Origin: Diogma glabrata
Lineage: Eukaryota; Arthropoda; Insecta; Diptera; Cylindrotomidae
Length of the DNA stretch: 64,000 nt
Assembly: GCA_963693315.1 (NCBI GenBank)
Contig: OY856188.1
Location: 187,089,487-187,153,486, forward strand
Reading direction: 5' to 3'
Shown: positions 11,900-22,969 of the stretch, one piece after another
How positions within the stretch are numbered: position 1 is the first letter of the stretch
Layout of the letters: every line of letters begins with the position of its first letter
The notes under the pieces: generated by a model
The model's database searches: none
What the model saw: the letters and a program-made list of their open reading frames with translations, nothing else
Told to the model about the DNA's origin: nothing
Position numbers and translations under genes: made by a program

Positions 11900-12130
11900 A
11901 AATAATAGTTTTTAAATTCTATAATAATTTTATTAATTTTCTCCAATTGCACTAAACATAGACGTTTATCTATACCACTTTTTTTATGATTTAAATAAAT
12001 TCAAGTAAAAATACAAGTTTTGATAAATGATAAAAAATGAAACAGAAGATCGAGGATAATATGCTATATAAAAGATCAAATTGTTTGGATCTAATGAACC
12101 AGTATAATTTTAAAATCGAATCGATAGATT
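11864..12130 (-). repeat. Right arm of a ~270-bp inverted repeat
   Basis: Inverted copy of 8684-8970. It begins inside the residual LINE reading (KGVTTDYFQF) and extends past its stop, so either the left arm is an inverted duplicate of LINE-derived sequence or the LINE fragment ends in an unrelated repeat. Confidence 0.85.
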
Positions 12131-12492
12131 AGTCTATAAATGTAAATCGAACAGTAGTGATGTATTTAATTAAATTTGAAATGAAAAAATTATTATTATG
12201 TAAATTTAAAACATAATAGGAAAAAATGTAAATGTTTTTTTATAGAAAATTAAATTTGTGTTGATGGTGATATAAAAGTTTTTTTATTTATTTGTTTGTT
12301 TCAATGTAATGAAATGTGATGAAAATTTAGTAAAGAAAAAAAATTATGAAATTTGTCATATTCAATATTCATAAATTTTTAAAATTGGTTAATAATTAAT
12401 CATTAATAAATAATAAACGTTAAGAAAATAATACAGTTCATTTATCGTCTAATAATTTTTTATTTTAAAGAAAATTAAACAATATATTTAAT

Positions 12493-12921
12493 ATGATTAA
12501 AAAAAAGTTTTGTATATTGCAAGGGCGTACAAAGTGTGTTATGTTTCATTCAGAAGAAAAAGTGTCCGATATTCAAATAATTGAACAAAAAATTCGTGTT
12601 ATATGTAGTCGTGATAGTGGTTTAAACAAATTAATCGAAAATAAAGATATTGTAATTAAAAAAAAAGAGATTGATGAAGATTTGTGGATCGACGTAGAAG
12701 AAAGTGAAACTATAAGTGATAAAGACAAGTTAAATATTCTTTTTTTGCCTACAATACAACCGTCATCTGAAGGAAATGACGGCAATGTACCATACGAAAT
12801 TATATACACCGAGCCCTTTGGTGAAAATTTAAGTGAAAAGTTAATAGAAAACAAAAGTGAAAGTGTATCAAATGAAGATGTTTCAAAGGTTAGTAAATTG
12901 TTTACACTTGCTTGTTTATAA
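12493..12921 (+). CDS. Unidentified ORF, possible first exon of a host-type gene
   Basis: The frame encodes 142 residues. It starts MIKKKFCILQGRTKCVMFHS with a basic N-terminus, followed by acidic segments (EIDEDLWIDVEESETISDK) and a hydrophobic strand (LNILFLPTIQP). The arrangement is loosely like a ubiquitin-fold or PB1-like N-terminal domain, but I cannot claim this. At about 12889 the coding run meets ag|gttagtaaat, a plausible splice donor. After it the frame becomes LFTLACL and ends, as expected for read-through into an intron. Base composition is less extreme than the flanks. A decayed Penelope-like element begins about 200 bp downstream. No acceptor or second exon was found. Confidence 0.35.
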   Translation: MIKKKFCILQGRTKCVMFHSEEKVSDIQIIEQKIRVICSRDSGLNKLIENKDIVIKKKEIDEDLWIDVEESETISDKDKLNILFLPTIQPSSEGNDGNVPYEIIYTEPFGENLSEKLIENKSESVSNEDVSKVSKLFTLACL

Positions 12922-13134
12922 ATAGGCAACACACAAAAAATTTTTAATAAAACTACAATTTTTTTCATAAAAACCAAAAATAATTTGTAACCCAAATAAA
13001 TCTGTGGTTCGATTCGCTTAGATATTTTTTTAATTTGCAATAATTGAATTTAAATTATACCAAAAATTTGCGTATAAACATATTGTGAAGTTTACTCATT
13101 TTTTATTGCAGTGTAGTTTAACCATAATTCTAAA

Positions 13135-15425
13135 TTGTTAATGGGGTCTAGAACTAGTTTCAATATTCTGAATATGGAAATATCTGTCACAATTATTAAG
13201 ATCAAACAACTGCGAACGAGATCTAGTTTGATCCATGCTAAAATGTACCGTCTAGAACCTCAACACGTCATCAACCGTTTCATTTTCAATATCAAAAATC
13301 AAAATACTAATAAAAACACCGTAACCAGTAATTTGAATCGCAAATTTGACAAGTTAATCCAAACCCAAACGCCGCGAGTGGAATACAACCATGAATGGTG
13401 CCAAGTATTAACAACTGTCCCGATACCCGATGAGGAACACATAATGTTAGCATTGGGCCCGAAATTCACAGTGGTACAAAAAAACAATGAGATCCCACTA
13501 AGCTGGATGATTGCTGGTATCGAAAATATCATAACCAGCATGGAACCAAGTGATGAACGTAACATCATAAAAGGAAAAGCCAGAACTATTATCTCCAACC
13601 ACATACACAAAAATGAACAGAACACAAAAAATCTTACATACTGCTTACAAAAGAACTAAAAGATTTCTCCTCGACAATCCAAACATTATCATCACTGAAG
13701 CTGATAAAGGAAATGTCACCATCGCTATCGACAAAAGCTAATATGAAACCATTATGAACGACCATTTTAATGATACCACCAAATTTCGATTATTAACCAT
13801 GGACCAACCACAACGACTTAAAATAAAAAGCAACAACTTAGTACGAAAATTATTAAAAAATGGCTATACTTATAGTGATAAAAAAAGAAATAACATCTAT
13901 TAACATTCACAGCACAACCACCACGTGCCCGTGCAACACTCTAAATCCATAAACCTGGAACAAGGATTAAACAACTCCCCTACAGATAAAATGGCAAATG
14001 AATTAAACAATATATTAACCAAGGCAATAAAAAACAACATCAAAAATTCATACCATTTAAAACAAATAGTAGATAACACAACAATACCACATGATGATAC
14101 CATGGTATCTTTTGATAATGTATCCATGCAAGAAAAGATACCAATCGAACTTGTAAACCAATGCATACACAAAAGATGGCGACAAAAACAACAAATAACA
14201 CCCATACATGAGAACACATTCAAATAAATGATAAACCTTTGCGTGGTTGAAAGCAACTATACCCGTGTTCGATTGGCACTGAAACAACTCAAAAATTGTA
14301 TGGAATTGTTGTTGTTTTTTCAGTTATTTCAGTCAAATCGAACGCACCTTATGTAAGGTTCAACAGCAAATGCTACAAACAAAGGCATGGACTCACAATA
14401 GGTGGATCCGTATCTGGTATATTGGCCGATTTTATCATATTAGATATATTAGATTCTACAATAAACAATGCTGGTTTCATACCCACCCTTCTGGTGAAAT
14501 ATGTGGATGATACCTTGACCATAATCTCAAAAGAGGAATTGGAGTATTTCTACACAATTCTAAATGCGGAACATAAATCTTTCCTGTTCACATATGAAAT
14601 CGAAGACAATGGTCAGATACCATACCTGGACATGATGTTACACAATAACAACAACCACATAATAACCAGCTATTACCATAAAACCAACATCCAAGAATAG
14701 GCTGCTACACTACCAATCCCAATACAAACACTTACAATATCAAAAAAGCAGCATGGCATATGGAAGGATTTCAAGAATGTTAAGAATAACATCAGACGCA
14801 TACAAGGACGACACCTTAAACAAAATATATGACATCTTATTAATGAATGGCTATCCGCACAAAATAATCAGCCAGCTAATAAAACAGTATTATGATAATA
14901 GTATAAACAATAACAAAGAGAGTTCCACAAATATAAATTATAAAGGTCTGGTATATTCAAAATGCCTATCAGAGAATCTAAGCAGTCTGTTCTCATCCAA
15001 CGACAGCAACCTCAAAATAGGACTAAAGCCACACTCAACAGTTGATAGAATAAAAGGAAAGCTGTATGATAAATTATAAACTACAGAAAAGCATGGTGTG
15101 GTTCATTCATTCGAATGCAAAAACTGCGATGGCATCTACATCGGCCAAACTGGTCAACAACTGGGGTCCCGCATAAAGCAACACATCTATGACACTAACA
15201 CGAAAGCGAATAATACCGCTGCTTACCACCATAGCCACGAAAAAGGTCATATTTTCGACTACTAAGCAGCTAAAATACTGACCACTGAAGAAAATTGTGC
15301 AAAAAGACTGACTTTTAAGTCCATTTGCATCCATCAACACAAACGAAGATCAATAAATTTAAAATCTGACATCGAAATGTTGAACCCCACATATACTTAT
15401 ATCCTAAAACATCTGATAGAATAGA
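13135..15425 (+). pseudogene. Penelope-like retroelement, decayed, RT plus GIY-YIG endonuclease
   Basis: Pieces in several frames line up in Penelope-like order. The N-terminal domain (ALGPKFTVVQKNNEIPLSWM, about 13440) is followed by FLLDNPNIIITEADKGNVTI with an in-frame stop near 13740. RT motifs are HDDTMVSFDNVSMQEKIPIE (about 14090) and, from 14380, RHGLTIGGSVSGILADFIIL followed by LLVKYVDDTL, which keeps the catalytic YVDD. After the connection region, GIYIGQTGQQLGSRIKQH (about 15130-15190) is the GIY-YIG endonuclease. Multiple frameshifts and stops make it inactive. The 5' end is truncated. It is related to, but clearly different from, the element at 62929. Confidence 0.9.
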
Positions 15426-15454
15426 CAACAATGGGTGGTATGAATTAAAAATAG

Positions 15455-15590
15455 CAATTGCTTTAAATAAACTGTCAAAGTAAAGTATAAGCATTCAGCA
15501 AAAGATCATTATTGGTAAGAATAAAAATACATCTTGCTAAAGTAAGTTCGAAAAAGCAATTGCTAGATATTTGACAGTTTGACAACGCAT
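15455..15590. other. Short inverted repeat at the possible left edge of the Harbinger-like transposon
   Basis: agcaattgctttaaataaactgtcaa near 15455 is partly matched in inverse by gcaattgct and tttgacagttt near 15560-15580. This lies between the end of the Penelope-like element and the Myb/SANT gene, where a DNA-transposon terminus would be expected. I could not match it to a right end. Confidence 0.25.
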
Positions 15591-15832
15591 CTTATTTGAA
15601 AGCATCATTTTGTATTTTTGTGTTTTCTTAAGCGGTGTTGTTTTACATATAAAATAAATATTAAATTATATAAATTACAATTAAAAAAGTGAAAAAATGG
15701 ATGCAGATTTAGAAATAAATGAGGATTATTTCGATGGTAATTTTGGTATTATTTTTTTGTTTGAGTTCTATCAATAATTTCGATCTTAATTTAGAATGTG
15801 ATTACTCCAGGATGGAAAAAAAGATGATGATT

Positions 15833-15960
15833 CCCTATACAGTCCACTGCCAAGCCAGAGGCGCGAACATTTGGTCCTTCGAGCCGGATCTGGAAATCAA
15901 GGTCATCGAATTAATCACACAGGAATCAAGACATCATTCAGCACTAATTTAAGGTACTTG
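15833..15960 (+). other. BEL/Pao-like LTR end and primer-site leader fragment
   Basis: A 42-bp segment (15833-15874) ending gcgcgaacatttgg is followed by tccttcgagccggat and a leader-like stretch. The aacatttggtccttcgagcc run resembles the LTR end/primer-site junction of insect BEL/Pao elements. The same 42 bp returns at 17610-17651. It lies inside the Myb/SANT gene, so it probably marks an insertion. Identification is from memory of such leaders. Confidence 0.35.
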
Positions 15961-16559
15961 ATCTATGGTATTATAACTTGATTATATTTTTATTATTCTA
16001 CCATTTCTATATACTTGAGCTTATTTTGATTACTTCAATTTATTATTTAACGTAACTGTTGTATCATAACTGATATCTGCTGTTCTCATACTTGATAGAT
16101 GAGTGAACTTCTGATAACTTAATTTTTCAACTTAGTTAATTATTGGTCATTGATATTTGTGGGTCTAATTTGATCTCTCTTCTTGTTATACATTTCAACT
16201 AGTTAAGTCGATATTGTGTTGTTTTCTTGATGTTATATTTTTTAATTTAAATAGTGCTTGTATTAATCTGTAAAATTAAGAATAAATAATTGGATGAACA
16301 TAGAAAATGCAATATTGATGAGTTAAAGGAATTTGTTTGGTTTTTTTTTATTTTGTTGTGAAATTGTGTGTTGCATATGTGGCAATAGTATTAAATAAGT
16401 ATTTTTTCTTTTAGTAGTTCCTCGCCATTGTTATTTTACATCAGGGCGTTTCCTCCGTCAATTGCTTTTGTGAAGTGAGACATGTCTTCACATTAAATAA
16501 ATCTATTACATTGTTCATCGACTTAAAGCATGAGTTCGATTTGTCATAGATGAACCAAA

Positions 16560-17340
16560 TATTTTCAATTCGTCGATCAACAGCAACAAAATGGTCAGCC
16601 ATTTCACATATCATCATTGATAACGTATCAAGTTAGTGTATTCTTCGTATATGCATCATCATTGATAAATTGAATTGTTTGTTACATTCGTCGATCATCA
16701 ACAACAGCGTCTTCAACTTTTATACATATTCATCAATGATGACGTATCTATTTGTTATATTCTTCGTTTATATGTATCATCAGTGATAAAGTAACCTGTT
16801 TGCTACATTCGTCGATCATCAGAATTTGATTCGTCAACTTTTACACATATCATCACTGATGACGTATCAAGTTAGTGTATTCTTCGTATATGCATCACCA
16901 TTGATAAATTGAATTGTTTGTTACATTCGTCGATCATCAGAATTTGATTCGTCAACTTTTACACATATCATCACTGATGGCGTATCAAGTTAGTGTATTC
17001 TTCGTATATGCATCACCATTGATAAATTGAATTGTTTGTTACATTCGTCAATCATCAGAATTTGATTCGTCAACTTTTACACATATCATCACTGATGACG
17101 TATCAAGTTAGTGTATTCTTCGCATATGCATCATCATTGATAAATTGAATTGTTTGTTACATTCGTCGATCATCAACAACAGCGTCTTCAACTTTTATAC
17201 ATATTCATCAGTGATGACGTACCTATTTGTTATATTCTTCGGTTATGTATTATCACTGATGATAATATAACCCGTTTTGCTACATTCTTCGGTTATTAGC
17301 AACAATTTCTTCAACCTACATACATCATCATCGATAAATT
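16560..17340. repeat. Tandem repeat, 118-120-bp unit, about 6 copies
   Basis: The block acgtatcaagttagtgtatt followed by cttcgtatatgcatca and ttgtttgttacattcgtcga recurs near 16623, 16742, 16862, 16980, 17098 and 17217. It shares catcatcactgat and cgtatcaa words with the 113-bp satellite at 3948-5225 but has a different unit length. It lies within the insertion that splits the Myb/SANT gene. Confidence 0.85.
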
Positions 17341-17609
17341 ACAACATTTAGTATAATCTTCGAGCATTGTTCGTAACATCAATAACCGAAACAACTATTT
17401 AATCACACTAATGAATTCTTAAACTATTCATTATATTCTTCGATCAGCAACAATGAAACTTCAACCGTATTTTAATCAGCTATGTAATTGATAATTCATC
17501 GAAGCAATTGTATTTGAACATCTACAACATTCAATATCAATTAACACTCAAACGAAGGAGTTCAAAATCCTCTGGTCTCATCACTTATCGTCATCGTCTA
17601 AATATTAAA

Positions 17610-17651
17610 CCCTATACAGTCCACTGCCAAGCCAGTGGCGCGAACATTTGG
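17610..17651 (+). repeat. Second copy of the 42-bp direct repeat
   Basis: This segment matches 15833-15874 with one substitution (a/t). Sequence outside the 42 bp is unrelated on both sides. The two copies bracket 1.78 kb that includes the 118-bp array. Confidence 0.9.
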
Positions 17652-18466
17652 GAATTGGAATTTGTGAAGTTGTTGGGTTCAACTGGAAGAGTTTTACCAA
17701 CAAGTCACAAATTCCAAAAATTAAGGCTTCTAAGAAGATAGCTGCCGAAAAAATGTGCCAAAAACTAATAAACAGTGGTACTATTTATACAGTGGCAAAA
17801 TTTTTTAAAAAAGTTGCAAATTTAAAGCAAAGAGTTAAGGTGAAAGTAGATATGCGACGCACCGGGAATCTACCGTTACACCTGAAAATGTCGGAGAAAA
17901 TGTTACTGGATTTATTGAATGCCGAGGATAATCCCAGTATTACGCCTATAAAATGTAAGTATTTATTATTCTATATTCTATATTATTTACATATTTTATA
18001 CAAAGAGAAAAATCAACAATTGCAATTTTAATTTAGATGGTCTTGAAGTCGGCTTGCAAATAGAAGAACGGATTCAGCTGAGGTTATTTCTTCGCCACGA
18101 CCGCTATCGCCAGAGCCATCTTCTTCATCCGCTGTAATATCAGATGCAGCTAAACTCAAAACAACGAAGAGAAGACGGCTTATATCCGATTCGGTAATAT
18201 TTAGAAATATTAAAGTATTGTTTATTTTTTAATTTAATGTTCATTACAGACTAATAATAATCTGCAGAATAAGGTGCTCCAAAAGCAATTAGAGCTGATT
18301 AACACTCAGCAACGAATGTACGAAGCTCAAGAAAAAAGGGCAAAAAGAGCTTCATGCAGCGCAGATGGTGGGTAGTTCCACACCCACACAACAAATTGTT
18401 ATAGTATAGGTTAAAAAATTTTCAAAATGAGCAAACATTTTATTAAATAAAAAAAAATTACAAAAA

Positions 18467-18532
18467 TTAAGTGTTTCTACTTCGCATCTCCTGCAAATGT
18501 ATTGTAATATTGTTTCGTCTACTTCTTCTACG
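18467..18532 (-). pseudogene. C-terminal end of a Harbinger-like transposase (part 1)
   Basis: Minus-strand codons read RRRSRRNNITIHLQEMRSRN and then stop (18467-18469). The upstream part of the same frame is found 6.5 kb away at 25049-25190, across a complete LTR element. Joined at the insertion point, the frame is uninterrupted. The transposase gene is convergent with the Myb/SANT gene, whose stop lies 57 bp away, as in many Harbinger elements. Confidence 0.55.
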
Positions 18533-19419
18533 TGTGGTGACCAGCCCACCCTTTCAGTTTAGTCAACTTTTCAATTCACTTAACTTTTTGAATCACCTAA
18601 CTTTTCAAATCACTTAACCAGTGTACTTTACGTATCCAGTGTACGTTCGCGTTAAGCATTATTATATTCAATATCTTATTTTACGATTTAAAATATCGTC
18701 GTTAAAAAATTAATTGGTAAACAAAATTTTTATAAAATAATTTTTCTTATGAAATAAAATAAGAACGCAAGTTCTTATTTTTCATTTTGTTTATTGTTTC
18801 ACAAAAATGCCAAACAGCGTTTTTTATCACGTACACCAAGCTGTGGAGGTTAGTTAGAAACGAATGAAGAGTCAGTTGTTGTGTGGGATCGTGGTGAGCA
18901 GTTAGCTCAAAAATACTTTTCTAAAAAAGTGATATGATGTAGTCTATGTTTTTTTAGAGTCAATACAGTAAACGGTTATTACTTGATTTATTGTTAAATG
19001 TGTATGTATGTATGTTCCTTATTTTTAAGAGATAAATTATAATAATAAAAAAGTTTGTGTCTTTTCGAAAAGAGACTGTCGGTCAGTCAACGCATATTGT
19101 AGATGATAAATAAGTGAATAAATAACTAGAAATATTGTTATTCAGAAGTGTTGTTTTATTAATAAATATATAGTAAATATAACAAAAAGTACGGTAGTTA
19201 TAATATTCTGTGTGAATAAATATATTTTATGTTAAATAAATAATCATAATAATTATATCTTGTGGAAAATATAAAAGTTTAATAAATTGTTATAGTGAAA
19301 TTAATTTAATAATTGGTGTTATTATTGTAACTTCTAAATAACTAAATTCTGGAAATTCACTATTCAAAACCACTTGCTGAAACTCGTATGGAAACACACC
19401 AAAGCTTTGGGGCACAACA
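18533..19419 (+). repeat. 5' LTR of the pol-less gypsy element
   Basis: Begins TGTGGTGACC and ends GGGGCACAACA, with TG...CA borders. The first ~385 bp and last ~220 bp match the 3' LTR by eye. A block at about 18918-19195 is absent from the 3' LTR. Confidence 0.85.
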
Positions 19420-19423
19420 TATT

Positions 19424-19441
19424 TGGCGACCTTGCCAGGAG
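19424..19441 (+). promoter_or_regulatory. Primer-binding site
   Basis: TGGCGACCTTGCCAGG starts 4 bases after the LTR end. The TGGCGACC start is shared by mdg1/412-type gypsy elements, which use tRNA-Arg. The exact tRNA was not determined. Confidence 0.6.
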
Positions 19442-19671
19442 CTAGACCAGCACAAGGAACACAAAAAAGGAGATAGATCGGCACAAGGAACAACACAACT
19501 GCCGCCACACAACAACTCAACCCTTGAAAGGAAAAAGAAATCAGCTCAACCCTGACAAAAAAATTCAACTCAGCTTTTGGAAGTTCAACCTAGGAAAGTT
19601 CAAATAAGAAGTTAAAATAAGAACTGACACAGGAAGGGCCGTTTTAATTTAGCGGGTGAGTGATTTATTAT

Positions 19672-20480
19672 TGTTCATTTCTAATTAATGGAACCTTGTT
19701 TTAAATACTTAATTACTTTTACCTTCGGAATCGATAATTCAATTAGAAATTTAAATAAATAAATTTAATATTGTGTTATGATTTATAGAAAATTTTTAGT
19801 TCTAGTGGATAAAAATTTTTGTTTTTGAATAGATAAAATCACTATGAAAAGTTTTGTTTGTTTAAAGTTTTTGACAATTTAAATGAAATTTAACTTTGTA
19901 GAAATTGTTGGAAGTGATTGAATTTTAAAATGAATAGATAAATATCTATAAAATAATTATTGTTCATTTTAATTAATAGAACCTTTTTCTAATTAATTAA
20001 TAACTTTTTACCTTCGGAATCGATAATGCAATTGGAAATTTAAATAAATAAACTTAAATTTGTGTTACAAGTTATAGAAAATTTTTAAACTCTTGTGAAA
20101 ATTGAAAACCTGATTAAAATTTTCGTTTTTAGATAAAATCTCTATGAAGAGTTTTTGGGTTGTTTAAAGTTTTGGCAATTTAAATGGAAACAGTTGGCTT
20201 CTGTGGAAATTGTTGGAATTGATTGAATTTTTCTTGAATAGAAAAAAATCTATAAAATAGTTATTGTTCATTTTAATTAATAGAACCTTTTTCTAATTAA
20301 TTACTGTTTACCTTTGGAATCAATAATTCAATGGGAAATTTAAATAAGTAAATTTAAAATTTGCGTTACGATTTAAAGAAGTGTTTTTTTAACTCTTGTG
20401 AAAATAGAAGAAACTGATTAAAACTTTTAACTTTTGATTTTTGTGAAAAATTGATGGAATTGACTGAATTGTTGATTCTT
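19672..20480. repeat. ~300-bp tandem repeat in the leader, about 2.7 copies
   Basis: The landmark tgttcatttt-aattaatagaacc occurs at about 19672, 19961 and 20265, followed each time by accttcggaatcgataat and aatttaaataaataaa blocks. It is non-coding. It lies between the primer site and gag. Confidence 0.8.
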
Positions 20481-21296
20481 TTTCTTTTCCTATTTTCCTT
20501 AATTCTATTAAGAATTCTGCACTACGGTAAAATAACCGTACAGGTTGTATTTGGTAAGAATACTGCGCTACTGTAAGTAATAATCGTATAAGTTGTCTTT
20601 TCTCACTTTAGAATCCAAGTGGGTTCATTTCTTAATAACCTTAGCTGAAGGATTTAATTAGCTTCAATTTGAATTTGGCTCACGTTTAAAATACTCTTTT
20701 ATCGGAATTACTCTGCACAAAAATAGTCTTGCAAGTCAGATTTGTAACTTTAGAAGCTAGTTGGTTCTACTCCTATAGTTTTAACTCTTACTTTAAACAA
20801 ATTTTCAAATGTGTAGCAAAAAAAGAAAAATATTTTTTATTTGGGATAAATTTGTTGTCATGTTTGTATTTGAACGGCAGATTATTTTACTCATACAATA
20901 GCACTGATTGGAAAATCTATATTTTTTGCGTTTGAACCGGTTTAACCTTCAAATTCGTTCTTCATTTAATTTATATACAACCATTTCCATGTGGGTTTCA
21001 AACGTTTATTACAATCCAAGTATAACGGGATAAAATCTGGGACTGAGCAAATTTAAAATCAATTGGTAAACTCTTAATTCAAAACTACTGCTAATCAGCT
21101 GTACAGATTGGGCTTGGGAATTGCAATCTTAAATAGATTCATCTCTTTTATAAAATTGTTGACCAATAGTTTAACAGCCAACGGGGCTACTCGCACGAGC
21201 GAAACTAATATTGTTCTAAGTGGCATACAACGTTTCACTACTGCAACCACTCAAGGAGCTGTTAGGTACCATCTTCACTGTAATAGTTAGATTTAT

Positions 21297-22034
21297 ATGT
21301 CAAGTGATAAGCCCATAACATTGAACACAGAGTGGGACGGAAATCAATTTAACGAAACTACCCTCTCGGAAGAATCTATTTCACCTACTTCTCCACCCTT
21401 CCTAGGTTTCGAAGACAGCTTCAACATGGTTTTTGACGTAAAGTTGGCCTCTTTGGTAATCCCAATGTTCACCGGAAATCCAAAAGATCTAGAACATTTC
21501 TTGGGGTGTGCTAAATATCTCTATGACATAACTCCAGCGCCCCAACGAACAGATTGTCTAAACTTTGTTAAGGTAATTAAAATAACTGGTTCGGTAGCAG
21601 AACAGATCAGGAACAAAACTTTTGCCGACATAGGAGCCTTAGGCCTAGAGTTGAGAAAAATTTGTAAACCAACTCGTCCAGCGGAGCACATCCAAATGGA
21701 ACTGTTCCGACTTAAACAAAATAATCGTTCAATAAAAGAGTTCTCAGAAACGGATCAATACTTAGTGGCGGAACTCCATACCACAATGACCTCAATTCAG
21801 GGAGAAGAATTTAAAGCAGTCATTGAATCTATAAATGAAAAAACTGCTCTGAAAGTTTTTACAGAGGGACTAAGAGAACCTCTGCGTCTATACATTAAAA
21901 CCGGCAGATTTAAAACGCTGAAGGAAGCAATCGCTGCCGCAATAGACGAGGAACAGCAGTCGTTATCCTTACAATCGGGAATACAAATAAAGAAGGAAAT
22001 CGGTCTTCTTAAAAGTGAGAGAGTGTCAAAATGA
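21297..22034 (+). CDS. Gag-like protein of the pol-less gypsy element
   Basis: This is an uninterrupted ORF of 245 codons. The N-terminus (MSSDKPITLNTEWDGNQF) is followed by VIPMFTGNPKDLEHFLGCAK, the usual opening of the Ty3/gypsy capsid domain in insects. Helical capsid-like segments follow (LFRLKQNNRSIKEFSETDQY, LKVFTEGLREPLRLYIKTGR). No CCHC zinc knuckle is seen before the stop. The 3' part may be missing, because capsid-domain gags of this group usually continue into knuckles and then pol. It lies about 200 bp before the 43-bp repeat array. The product would assemble capsids around element RNA. RT and integrase would have to come from a related element. Confidence 0.75.
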   Translation: MSSDKPITLNTEWDGNQFNETTLSEESISPTSPPFLGFEDSFNMVFDVKLASLVIPMFTGNPKDLEHFLGCAKYLYDITPAPQRTDCLNFVKVIKITGSVAEQIRNKTFADIGALGLELRKICKPTRPAEHIQMELFRLKQNNRSIKEFSETDQYLVAELHTTMTSIQGEEFKAVIESINEKTALKVFTEGLREPLRLYIKTGRFKTLKEAIAAAIDEEQQSLSLQSGIQIKKEIGLLKSERVSK

Positions 22035-22249
22035 ATACGTAGGATTTTGGTAGTTTTGTTATGGTTGATGCTAGCAACCCTAAAGCCCATACGGAAGTTG
22101 ATACAGTGCCGAGTGCAATCAACAGGCCAATGCGGAGTGAAGGTACTTGTTGAGCGTCAACTAGACAAAATTTTAATGTTTTACGTTGATGGAACCGGTG
22201 TTTTGGAGCACTCAGGAGAAGTGCAACCCGGTATTTTTTTTTGTTATCT

Positions 22250-22695
22250 AGCTCTTTGGTAGAGTTTAGAAGTTGAAGTTTTTGTTATCTAGCTCTTTGG
22301 TAGAGTTTAGAAGTTGAAGTTTATTGGTAATCTAGCTCTTTGGTAGAGTTTAGGAACTGAAGTTTATTTGTTATCTAGCTCTTTGGTAGAGTCTAGAAGT
22401 TGAAGTTTATTGGTTATTTAGCTCTTTGGTAGAGTTAAGAAGTTGAAGTTTTATTGGTTACCTAGCTCTTTTGGTAGAGTTTAGGAGTTGAAGTTTATTG
22501 GTTATCTAGCTCTTTGGTAGAGTTTAGGAATTGAAGTTTATTTGTTATCTAGCTCTTTGGTAGAGTCTAGAAGTTGAAGTTTATTGGTTATCTAGCTCTT
22601 TGGTAGAGTTTAGGAACTGAAGTTTATTTTTTATCTAGCTCTTTGGTAGAGTTTAGAAGTTGAAGTTTTATTGGTTATCTAGCTCTTTGTTAGAG
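22250..22695. repeat. 43-bp tandem array, 11 copies
   Basis: agctctttggtagagtt occurs at 22250, 22291, 22334, 22377, 22420, 22464, 22508, 22551, 22594, 22637 and 22681 (spacings 41-44). Units read with ttatctagctctttggtaga and agaagttgaagttta. All frames contain stops, so it is not a coding repeat. It sits where pol or env would be expected. Confidence 0.95.
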
Positions 22696-22717
22696 TTGTT
22701 TGTCGTATATTAGGATT

Positions 22718-22967
22718 ATGGCGTTGAAAAAAAATTTTTTTATTTTTATTATTTGGAAATTTAATCGCACTTACCTTACTTGCACCTTATACTAACAACA
22801 CACTTCTTGGGTTATGGGAACAGCCCAGGGTGCGGTATAGGGACAGACAAGTTAATTTGATAAATATAACGCAGTTTAACAATTATCTTTTAATTTCTTT
22901 ATCCGGAATAGGTACAACAAATCTTGTAGTAAAAGTATTGTTTGGATTTTGGATTGTTCTCCATTGA
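22718..22967 (+). pseudogene. Hydrophobic small ORF, possible envelope-like remnant
   Basis: An ATG at 22718 gives MALKKNFFIFII and leads, after a one-base slip in a T/A-rich run, into an open stretch with LIALTLLAPYTNNTLLGLWE and a C-terminal LVVKVLFGFWIVLH ending at 22965-22967. The N-terminal hydrophobic run could act as a signal peptide and the end as a membrane segment. There is no match to a known envelope that I can assert. It overlaps the lead-in of the next ORF and includes the first copy of a 33-bp duplication (22826-22858). Confidence 0.3.
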
Positions 22968-22969
22968 GA

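Larger units (their letters stand above)
15697..18409 (+). pseudogene. Myb/SANT-like gene of a PIF/Harbinger-type transposon, intron-containing, disrupted
   Basis: The start MDADLEINEDYFD (15697-15736) is followed by a 58-nt GT-AG intron (15737-15794). After a 1.8-kb disruption the gene resumes about 17655 with FNWKSFTNKSQIPKIKASKK, KKVANLKQRVKVKVDMRRTG and LKMSEKMLLDLLNAEDNPSI, typical of the SANT/Myb-like partner proteins of Harbinger elements. It then has an 82-nt intron (17955-18036), a Ser/Pro-rich exon ending KTTKRRRLISDS, a 56-nt intron (18194-18249), and a coiled-coil end (LQNKVLQKQLELINTQQRMY, AAQMVGSSTPTQQIVIV). Two one-base slips (about 18065 and 18345) break it. In this family the protein brings the transposase to DNA and the nucleus. 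The opposite-strand transposase tail at 18467 fits the two-gene layout. Confidence 0.65.

Noticed and set aside
13140..13152. tctagaactagt, like a cloning-vector polylinker
   Set aside because: Only 12 bases match and the flanks are Penelope-like coding sequence. There is no further vector sequence, so it is chance.
13299..14287. Several minus-strand ORFs over the Penelope-like element
   Set aside because: Antisense shadows of plus-strand RT pieces.
22250..22695. Regular 43-bp array as a CRISPR or coding repeat
   Set aside because: There are no spacers between units, all frames contain stops, and the context is a eukaryotic retroelement.
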